Shown piece after piece: positions 57,729 to 64,000 of a stretch of DNA of 64,000 nt; the first letter of the stretch is position 1; the number at the start of each line of letters is the position of its first letter. A program made the position numbers and the translations under genes. Origin of the DNA: Candidatus Fimenecus excrementavium (lineage in GTDB: Bacteria > Bacillota > Clostridia > Oscillospirales > Acutalibacteraceae); contig DVGI01000021.1 in NCBI GenBank assembly GCA_018712805.1, positions 48,721 to 112,720 of the forward strand. The letters run 5' to 3'. The notes under the pieces are model-generated. The model searched no databases. It saw only the letters and a list, made by a program, of their open reading frames with translations, and was not told where the DNA came from.

Positions 57729-58942
57729 AACAAGTAGCCGTAGTCGGCGGGGGAGCTTCCGGCTTTGCCGCCGCGATTACGATTGCACGAAAGTCGAACG
57801 ACTTTACAGTAACCATTTACGAGCGCTTGCAAAAACCCCTTAAAAAGATTTTGGCAACCGGCAACGGCCGGTGCAACTTAACCAATGCAAACGCGACGTT
57901 TTCGGACTATTTCGGCCATTCGGCGTTTGCCGCAACGGTGCTCGAAGCCCTGCCGCCCGACAGCAACCGGGCGTTCTTTAACGATTTGGGGCTTTTGACC
58001 AAAGAGGAAGAAATGGGGCGCGTTTACCCCGCTTCCGGTCAGGCTTCCGCGGTGCGGGAAACGCTTCTCTGTGAAGCCGAACGCCTTGCCATTAGACTTG
58101 TGACCGACTGTGAAATTTCTGACGTCCGCCCCGAAAACGGCGGCTTTCGGTTAAACAATCAATATTTTTGCGATGTGCTTTTACTTTGTGCGGGCGGGAG
58201 CGCCGCACCGTCACAAGGCACAGACGGCGGTGCATTCTCATTGCTCCGAAAGTTGGGGCATACCGTGATTACGCCCGCTCCGGCGCTTACGGCGCTTGTG
58301 TGCAAAAATTTTCCGAAAACGCTCAAAGGCGTGCGGTGCGACTGCGCCGTGACGCTGTTTTGTGAAAACGAGCCGGTTTATCAAATTGACGGCGAAGTCC
58401 AGTTTACCGATTACGGCCTTTCAGGTATTCCGATTATGCAGTTGTCGCGACTGGTTTCAACAGCGCCCGAAAAGCATTTCTGTGTAAAGCTCAACTGCTT
58501 GCCGCAAATGCGTGTGCCGGGCCTCGCGGAATTTTTACAAACCGCCGCCCAATTGAACCCCGAAAAGCCCGCACTTGTGTTGTTAGAAGGGGTTATCCCT
58601 AAAAATCTCGCCTCTTATTTGCTGCTTACCTGCCGGATTCATAACGATACGCCGGTCAAAATGCTTTCGCAAAAGCAAATTGCGGCGCTCGCGGAAAAAA
58701 TCCAGAATTTTACCGTATCCGTCGAAACCGTTCGTGGCTTTGATTTTGCCCAGGTGACCGCCGGCGGGGCGGACTGCCGCGAATTTGACAGCAAAACCCT
58801 GCAATCGAAAAAATACAAAAATCTTTATGTGTGCGGCGAAAGTTTGAATGTGGACGGTGGCTGCGGCGGCTATAATTTGCACTGGGCATGGAGCTCGGGG
58901 CGTGCCGCCGGGGCAGCCGTTGTAAAGGAGAATACACCGTGA
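57725..58942 (+). CDS. NAD(P)/FAD-dependent oxidoreductase, HI0933/BaiN type
   Basis: 405 residues from a GTG overlapping the dtxR stop (GTGA). The FAD-binding Rossmann motif VVGGGASGFAAAITIAR is at residue 6, followed by LQKPLKKILATGNGRCNLTNAN near 36 (HI0933 signature), LLCAGGSAAPSQGTDGGAF, and DGGCGGYNLHWAWSSGRAAG at the end. The family includes the BaiN flavoprotein, but the substrate here is unknown. Its stop overlaps the next flavoprotein start. Confidence 0.88.
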   Translation: MKQVAVVGGGASGFAAAITIARKSNDFTVTIYERLQKPLKKILATGNGRCNLTNANATFSDYFGHSAFAATVLEALPPDSNRAFFNDLGLLTKEEEMGRVYPASGQASAVRETLLCEAERLAIRLVTDCEISDVRPENGGFRLNNQYFCDVLLLCAGGSAAPSQGTDGGAFSLLRKLGHTVITPAPALTALVCKNFPKTLKGVRCDCAVTLFCENEPVYQIDGEVQFTDYGLSGIPIMQLSRLVSTAPEKHFCVKLNCLPQMRVPGLAEFLQTAAQLNPEKPALVLLEGVIPKNLASYLLLTCRIHNDTPVKMLSQKQIAALAEKIQNFTVSVETVRGFDFAQVTAGGADCREFDSKTLQSKKYKNLYVCGESLNVDGGCGGYNLHWAWSSGRAAGAAVVKENTP

Positions 58943-60540
58943 TTCGAATCAACGAACTGAAAATACCGCTGGACGGCGACGAACAGGAACTGCCCGCCCT
59001 CGCGGCAAAGGCGCTGAAAATCCCGAAAAACGACATAGAAAGCCTTTCGATTTTCAAAAAATCCCTCGACTGCCGCAAAAAAGAGGATATTCGCTTTATT
59101 TACGCGGTAGATGTGACCGTCTCGGGCGACGAAGACCGCCTGCTTTCGCGCACCCACAACCCGAAAGTGAGCAAAGCGGTCATTGACGAATATGTGCTTC
59201 CCGAAAACAAACGGAAATCGACGTTTCGCCCGGTTGTGGTGGGCTTCGGTCCCGCCGGCATGTTTGCGGCGCTGATGCTCGCGCGCGCGGGGCTTCGTCC
59301 GTTGGTCGTCGAGCGCGGTGAACCGGTGGAAAAACGGCAGCAGTCGGTCAAAAATTTCTTTTTGACCCGCCGCTTGAACCCCGAGTCCAACGTGCAGTTC
59401 GGCGAAGGTGGCGCTGGGACGTTTTCCGACGGAAAACTCAACACCGGTACCAAAAACTACCGCCAACGCGAAGTGCTGACGCAGTTTGTCCGCCACGGTG
59501 CGCCGGAAGAAATTCTTTACAGCGCCAAACCCCACGTCGGCACGGACAAGCTTGCCGGCGTTGTGCGCTCGATGCGCGAAGAGGTTTTGCGACTCGGCGG
59601 TGAAATGCGATTTAACACAAAGCTCACCGATATTTTGATCTACAACGGCGCGGTGCAGGGGGTTACGCTGCAGGAAAACGGGCACGCGCCCCTAGATTAC
59701 GAAACGGACGCGGTCATTTTGGCAATCGGCCATTCCGCGCGTGATACGGTGGAAATGCTCTATCACAAGGGCATTCCGATTCAGCAAAAAGCCTTTTCTG
59801 TCGGCGCACGCATTGAGCACCGGCAGGAAATGATTAACCGTTCGCAATACGGCGAAATGTTTACGCACCCGAAACTTCGCGCGGCGGACTATAAATTGGC
59901 TTGCCACCCCTACGGCGGGCGCGGGGCATACACATTTTGTATGTGCCCGGGCGGCACGGTCGTCTGCGCTTCGAGCGAAGCGGGGACGGTTGTCACCAAC
60001 GGGATGAGCGAATATGCCCGCGACGGGGAAAACGCCAATTCCGCGCTGCTTGTCGGCATTGAACCGGAGCATTTTCCGAGCGACCACCCGCTTGCCGGTA
60101 TGTATTTTCAGCGGGAAATCGAGCAAAAAGCCTTTCAGCTCGGCGGCGGGGATTACACCGCCCCGGCGACTTTGGTCGGCGATTTTCTGCGCGGCGAAGC
60201 CTCCACGGCGCTCGGCGATGTGCACCCGACCTGCCCCACCGGCGTGCGGCTTTGCAATTTGCGCGATATTTTGCCGAAAACGGTCACGGAAACCATGTGC
60301 GCCGGGCTTGTGAAAATGGATACGATGCTTGAGGGCTTCGCCTGCGACCAGGCGGTGCTCACGGGTCCCGAAACGCGTTCGTCGTCGCCGGTTCGGATTT
60401 TGCGTGACGAATTTTTCCAAACCAAGGTAAGCGGCCTTTACCCCTGCGGCGAGGGCGCGGGTTATGCCGGCGGAATTGTCTCTGCCGCGGTGGACGGGAT
60501 TCGCTGCGCCGAAGCGGTGCTTTCCGACGAACACGCATAA
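58939..60540 (+). CDS. FAD-dependent dehydrogenase (NAD(FAD)-utilising type)
   Basis: 533 residues from a GTG overlapping the previous stop (GTGA). An N-terminal region with VIRINELKIPLDGDEQEL is followed by the Rossmann FAD motif VVVGFGPAGMFAALMLARAG near 94, LNPESNVQFGEGGAGTFSDGKL near 143, a flavin-interacting block HPYGGRGAYTFCMCPGG near 322, and GEGAGYAGGIVSAAVDG at the C-terminus. It matches the large flavoprotein family annotated as NAD(FAD)-utilising dehydrogenase; function is unproven. Ends at a terminator. Confidence 0.88.
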   Translation: MIRINELKIPLDGDEQELPALAAKALKIPKNDIESLSIFKKSLDCRKKEDIRFIYAVDVTVSGDEDRLLSRTHNPKVSKAVIDEYVLPENKRKSTFRPVVVGFGPAGMFAALMLARAGLRPLVVERGEPVEKRQQSVKNFFLTRRLNPESNVQFGEGGAGTFSDGKLNTGTKNYRQREVLTQFVRHGAPEEILYSAKPHVGTDKLAGVVRSMREEVLRLGGEMRFNTKLTDILIYNGAVQGVTLQENGHAPLDYETDAVILAIGHSARDTVEMLYHKGIPIQQKAFSVGARIEHRQEMINRSQYGEMFTHPKLRAADYKLACHPYGGRGAYTFCMCPGGTVVCASSEAGTVVTNGMSEYARDGENANSALLVGIEPEHFPSDHPLAGMYFQREIEQKAFQLGGGDYTAPATLVGDFLRGEASTALGDVHPTCPTGVRLCNLRDILPKTVTETMCAGLVKMDTMLEGFACDQAVLTGPETRSSSPVRILRDEFFQTKVSGLYPCGEGAGYAGGIVSAAVDGIRCAEAVLSDEHA

Positions 60541-60560
60541 AATGCAAAATAGATAAAAGA

Positions 60561-60588
60561 AAAGCTCTGCCAAAAAGCAGAGCTTTTT
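60561..60588. terminator. bidirectional terminator after the flavoprotein genes
   Basis: AAAGCTCTGC (60561-60570), loop CAAAAA, GCAGAGCTTT (60577-60586), T run. It also serves the minus-strand GH30 gene. Confidence 0.9.
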
Positions 60589-60608
60589 ATATGTTGTTGT
60601 CTTAATTT

Positions 60609-62222
60609 TTACGCGCGGTCGATGACAACCGTCACAACCGATTGCGCCGGAACCGTCACGCCGGTGTCGTTGCCGGGCGCGCAAACCACAGTGTTCGCAA
60701 GGTCGTGCGTGCTGTCCGTCGTGTAAACCGAAAATCCGGTTTCTGCCGCAAAGGGCAAAGCGGTCGTTTTACTTTCAGTGCTTTCGTTGACATACACCAG
60801 CACCAAAGAATTGTCGGTGTTGCGGAACGCGACGGATTCTAACCCCTCTACGCCGGAGGAGCAGGCGAGGCGCACCGCGCCTTCTTCAATAAATTTCGAG
60901 AAGTTCCCAAGGCACCACAGCCGTTTAGAAGTTTGAATGTCGTTGTGGTTATCGGCGTTGATATAAACCAACCCGTCGGGGTAAACGCCGTAAGAACAGC
61001 CGAGCCACCAGTCCCATTCTTTCGCATTGAGAATCGTCAGATCGTCCAAAATCACGCCCGCCATTGCAACGCCGTATGCAATGCTCATGCCGTTTGTGCC
61101 GTTCGGCTCGTTTTGAATCAAATCAAAAACGCCGCTGTTTTCGTCGTTGGTCATCTGGCAGTATTCGGTGCAGACGACGTCATAGTTCGAGTATTTCTCT
61201 TGGAGATACGCCGCGGCTTCCTGTTTGGTTTCGGTAGAGGACCAATACGAGTGTGTGCTCACCGTGTCAAAATAGTCGCGCAGTGTCTTGTTATTAAAAA
61301 CATATTTCGGGCCTTTGCCGAGCAGGCAGTCGAGATACGCCGCCGACGCGCTGCCTTGTCCTTCCGCCGAGCCGGATTCAAACATAGAGACTTTGCAGCC
61401 CTTTTCTTCCACCGCGCTGCCGGAAAACCGGGAAACCATCGCCGAAAGGAGCTTTGTCGCTTCGGTTTTGGAATAATAACAACCCTCTTGGTTCATCATG
61501 TAAGAGCCGTCCGCGTTCGCCGTGGGACGCCAGGCGTATTGCGGCTCGTTAATCGGCGAAACGTCGGTCACGCGGTAGCCCTGCCCCAAAAAGTAGTCGG
61601 CGCAGGTGTAGCAGTAGTCCGCGAAAGCGTCATAATTTTCTTCCGCTAAATTGGTGACATAGGGCGCTTCGGTGTCCGTCACCGGGTCACAATAGCCTTT
61701 GCCGTTTTTGGTGAGCGACGCCGGCGCGCTGTTGCAAAACAGCGTCACGCGCAAGTCGTCACCGGCAAGCTTCTTTGCCGCGGCAAGCGCATTTTGTGCG
61801 CCCGCGTCGGCGCTGAAATCATAAGTGCCGTCCGGCTGTAAGAAACATTCGGTTTTGCGGTTTTCGAGCTCAATGCTGTTATCGCCCTTTGTGCCTGCGC
61901 CGAGGTTGTAGCGGTAAATGTTCAAGCCAATGCCGTTTTCGTCGCCGTAAAGGTAAGAAAGCACCTGTTCACAGTTTTCCCAAGTGCCGACTTCCTGGCT
62001 CCACCAACAGGCGGAAGCGCCAAAGCCGTTCATCGTCTGATAGGTAACGGCTTCGTCAATGACCGTCTCGCCGGTATTTTTATTGCTTTCGACCGCTTCA
62101 CTTACGGGGTAAGTTCGTTTTTCTTCCACGCCGACCACTCCAAACGCAATGTAAAGACCGGCGGCGACCAAAACGACCGCCAAAACCGGCAAAATAATTT
62201 TAAGCACTTTTCGCTTTTTCAT
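60609..62222 (-). CDS. glycoside hydrolase family 30-like, secreted or membrane-anchored
   Basis: 537 residues from the ATG at 62222 behind AAGGAGAGG. An uncleaved-looking N-terminal membrane helix (about 8-30) is followed by a TIM-barrel GH30 domain: MNGFGASACWWSQEVG near 65, IYRYNLGAG near 105, DVSPINEPQYAW with the acid/base Glu near 230, VCTEYCQM with the nucleophile Glu near 350, and a C-terminal beta-sandwich. GH30 enzymes act on beta-1,6-glucan, galactan, xylan or glucosylceramide; specificity is not readable. It faces a decayed GH39 gene. Confidence 0.8.
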   Translation of the reverse strand: MKKRKVLKIILPVLAVVLVAAGLYIAFGVVGVEEKRTYPVSEAVESNKNTGETVIDEAVTYQTMNGFGASACWWSQEVGTWENCEQVLSYLYGDENGIGLNIYRYNLGAGTKGDNSIELENRKTECFLQPDGTYDFSADAGAQNALAAAKKLAGDDLRVTLFCNSAPASLTKNGKGYCDPVTDTEAPYVTNLAEENYDAFADYCYTCADYFLGQGYRVTDVSPINEPQYAWRPTANADGSYMMNQEGCYYSKTEATKLLSAMVSRFSGSAVEEKGCKVSMFESGSAEGQGSASAAYLDCLLGKGPKYVFNNKTLRDYFDTVSTHSYWSSTETKQEAAAYLQEKYSNYDVVCTEYCQMTNDENSGVFDLIQNEPNGTNGMSIAYGVAMAGVILDDLTILNAKEWDWWLGCSYGVYPDGLVYINADNHNDIQTSKRLWCLGNFSKFIEEGAVRLACSSGVEGLESVAFRNTDNSLVLVYVNESTESKTTALPFAAETGFSVYTTDSTHDLANTVVCAPGNDTGVTVPAQSVVTVVIDRA

Positions 62223-62296
62223 GTTCCGCCTCTCCTTTGACAACTTCTATCTGCATTATATCGAATCTTTTTTCGGATTGCAATGTTATTTTCAGC

Positions 62297-62832
62297 GTGC
62301 GTTTACTGCTTATAGGCGGAAAAAACCAAAAACAGCTTTTACAGCTTCAGCGTGAAATCGGCTTTTCCTATGTGCGCTTTCACGGGATTTTTCACGACGA
62401 CATGGCGGTTTACCGCGAAGACGAAGCGGGCGAGCCTGCTTTTTGGTTCGGCTATGTCGACAGCCTGATGGATTTTCTGCTGTCCGCGGGGCTTATCGCT
62501 TTTTGTCTTTGCTCGGTGACGAGATTTTAGAAATCGCGGAAGACCATATTCTCACAAAACAAAAAGAAAACTATCAGCTTTTGATGTGGAACTATTGCGA
62601 CTACACCGAAGCGTTTGCAAAAGGGGACCGAAGCAGTCTTTCTTTATTAGACCGCGACGGCGCTTTTGACGAAAAACCGGCGTGCGTGCGTGCAAACGTG
62701 CCGCTGAAAGGAAATTACCTGCAAACGGTATATACCCTTGACAAAAGCACCTCGGGGTTTCCCAAAGTTAAAGATACCACACCAATCCCACGCTGGCTTT
62801 TGCTCAACCGATACAGCCGGAGGACTGGATAA
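62297..62832 (+). pseudogene. decayed GH39 beta-xylosidase / AraC-linked fragment
   Basis: Two short frames retain pieces of one family. Frame one (62297 to about 62505) reads LQREIGFSYVRFHGIFHDDMAVYREDE...FWFGYVDSLMDFLLSAGL, the GH39 N-terminal barrel pattern. Frame two (about 62505-62832) continues with FLSLLGDEILEIAEDHILTKQKENYQLLMWNYC, which lies much later in intact proteins. An internal deletion of roughly 200-250 residues, a frame change near 62505 and a lost C-terminus leave no functional enzyme. Confidence 0.7.
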
Positions 62833-62836
62833 CAAG

Positions 62837-62883
62837 AAAAGGCGGTATGCGACCCGTGGAGGGGTAGCGTACCGCCTTTTTTT
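62837..62883 (+). terminator. terminator at the edge of the mobile-element-like region
   Basis: AAAAGGCGGTA (62837-62847) pairs with TACCGCCTTTT (62870-62880), with T run. The middle (62848-62869) also folds. Confidence 0.8.
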
Positions 62884-63469
62884 GTGGGGGTTTCCAAAGG
62901 GGGCAACGCCCCCATTTGGCACACGACTTTGCGGAGCAAAGTGTAGTGTGTTATACGCTCTGTCGGCGTTGCCGTGAAAATGCCGTTGCCGCCGGGGAGG
63001 GGCGGCAGGAAAACAGGACTGTGCTTGTGTGGCGTGGAGCCGCAAGCGCAGGTCTGTTTTCGACAGCAGACAGGGCGTATATGAACGCCCCCGTTCTTCG
63101 TCCTACGCTCTGACTTGTGGATAAAGTGTCCCGAAGTTGTGGCCACACTCCCGGAAAAATAGCAGGACAGCGGGCAACCGTCAAGACTGAAATGAACGGG
63201 TTTGCACCCGGTCTTGACCGCCGCCCGCCGCCCCGCTGAATGGGTGGACAAGGCGGCCAATCCCTCAAAGTGCTTGGACGCTCTCTTTCTGATTTTGGAG
63301 CGTTTCTTTTCTAAAAATTGAAATGGGCGGGAAGCCATTTTAGGGCTTTCCCGCCTTGATTACTTTTTAGCAAAGACGGGCGTGACTGTCAACGGCGGCG
63401 CATGAAATGCGCCGTTCATCTTGACCGTTGACTGGCTCGGCTGGCTTTGCTACTTGCTTGTATCAAGTA
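62884..63469. mobile_element. non-coding DNA resembling an integrative/conjugative element end
   Basis: About 590 bp with no supported gene. It contains GGGGGC/GCCCCC and other hairpins, CTTGTGGATAAAGTGTCCCGAAGTTGTGGCCACA, GGCGGGAAGCC/GGGCTTTCCCGCC (about 63330-63357) and nested GTCAACGG/CCGTTGAC repeats around 63390-63440. The composition and repeats remind me of non-coding regions near the mobilisation part of Tn1549-type elements; this is from memory and not a database match. The long minus-strand frame of 207 codons here is not coding by its composition. Confidence 0.4.
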
Positions 63470-64000
63470 TTAGCTTTTTGTTAAAGCAAGACTTTTGGCT
63501 AAATCAAAAGGAGTACAGAATGCTTTTTGAGCATTCACTCTATTTCCAGCACCCCATTTTGCTAATCCAAAGTTTACATTTGCATGTTTAGCGCACTGCA
63601 TGTCGTAGATACTATCGCCAATGTACAGTAACTCATTTGCTTGACATTTTGTCCATTCCATATATTTCAAAAGCGGGTCTGATTCTGGTTTGTGTTGTAG
63701 CGTATCATCAGCACAGACTACGGTTTCAAAGTAAGATGATATATCGAATTTCTGAAAATCGCTTCTAAATTCTTCATGGGTTTTAGAGGTAACAATGCCT
63801 ATGCCTAATTTTAATTCCGAAATAGTCTCAAGCAATTCTTTTATCCCGTGAAATACAGTAATCGTGTCCCTGTATTTTTCCATGTTTTTGTCCCACATGG
63901 ATAGTGCTGACGCTATATCACTCACTCCTAAACGCCGCAAAGCATTTTCGCCGGTAATTCCTAAAGCAAATGTTAATTCTTTATCGGAGATTATCTTTCC
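63470..64000 (-). CDS. HAD-family phosphatase, C-terminal part (5' end outside window)
   Basis: 177 codons are visible and the frame remains open at base 64000, so the N-terminus with the DxDxT nucleophile motif lies beyond the window. Visible motifs: GIGIVTSKTHEEF (motif II, Thr/Ser), HKPESDPLLKYM (motif III Lys) and YIGDSIYDMQCAKHAN (motif IV GDxxxD). It resembles phosphoglycolate phosphatase or beta-phosphoglucomutase relatives. Its AT-rich codons contrast with the GC-richer housekeeping genes, and it lies beside the element-like region, so transfer is likely. Confidence 0.85.
   Translation of the reverse strand, partial: GKIISDKELTFALGITGENALRRLGVSDIASALSMWDKNMEKYRDTITVFHGIKELLETISELKLGIGIVTSKTHEEFRSDFQKFDISSYFETVVCADDTLQHKPESDPLLKYMEWTKCQANELLYIGDSIYDMQCAKHANVNFGLAKWGAGNRVNAQKAFCTPFDLAKSLALTKS

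Noticed and set aside
62715..63338. 207-codon minus-strand frame in the element-like region
   Set aside because: Its sequence shows no domain, its codons do not match neighbours, and it spans terminators and hairpins.

Overview
The window looks like a chromosomal segment of a spore-forming, anaerobic Firmicute of the Clostridia, most likely an Oscillospiraceae/Ruminococcaceae-type gut bacterium. The evidence is an intact spoIIAA-spoIIAB-sigF operon, CotF-type coat proteins, the Prp/L27 pair in which L27 carries a cleavable N-terminus, rubrerythrin with a rubredoxin-like protein, a RACo-type corrinoid activator, and classical sigma-A promoters (TTGACA-17-TATAAT) with strong AGGAGG ribosome binding sites. 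Most of the segment is housekeeping DNA. Only the last ~1.7 kb looks acquired.

Layout: 1-5.1 kb is an aromatic amino acid operon (tyrA end, aroB, aroA, aroC, pheA, mostly overlapping). It is followed by a probable small RNA with three CCCCC motifs and by divergently oriented glnA. At 7.0-9.1 kb are a secreted SH3/C39-like protein and an alpha/beta hydrolase; at 9.1-10.3 kb rpsF-ssb-rpsR with a structured leader. At 10.4-19.8 kb is a complete arginine pathway from glutamate to argininosuccinate cleavage (argG, argH, argC, a DUF1275 gene, argJ, then a 618-bp repeat- and palindrome-rich gap, argB, argD, argF) with a perfect ARG box before argG. At 19.9-28.1 kb, mostly minus strand, are a rubredoxin-like protein, rubrerythrin, a GNAT protein, two coat-type small proteins, MazF, a hydrolase, carB-carA (which supplies carbamoyl phosphate to argF) and a 42-residue small-protein gene with its own promoter and terminator. 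At 28.2-32.2 kb is rpmG-secE-nusG-rplK-rplA and rplJ-rplL, with L1-type and L10-type leaders.

At 32.2-39.2 kb (minus) are dut, a U32 peptidase, zapA, rlmA-type methyltransferase, a GH36-like glycosidase and a C_GCAxxG_C_C protein. At 39.5-43 kb are a cytidylate-kinase-like protein, a MATE exporter, a three-gene cluster of unknown function on the minus strand and a phosphodiesterase. At 43-49.7 kb are nagA, a RACo-like ferredoxin/ASKHA protein, the spoIIA operon, rplU-prp-rpmA and a THUMP methyltransferase. At 49.7-54.7 kb are a diacylglycerol kinase, a GPH-type transporter with a membrane-anchored partner, and an ECF sigma operon with unusual partners. At 54.8-60.5 kb are feoA-feoB-feoB-associated-dtxR followed by two flavoproteins in overlapping order. 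At 60.6-62.8 kb a GH30 glycosidase faces a decayed GH39 gene. From 62.8 kb to the end there is non-coding DNA resembling an integrative element and an AT-rich HAD phosphatase gene that runs off the window.

The most promising undescribed signals are the C-rich small RNA candidate (5184-5325), the covarying 104-nt hairpin repeats between argJ and argB, the autonomous 42-residue gene before carA, the three-gene unknown cluster at 41.5-42.5 kb and the ECF sigma triad at 53.1-54.7 kb. No tRNA, rRNA or CRISPR array was recognised.
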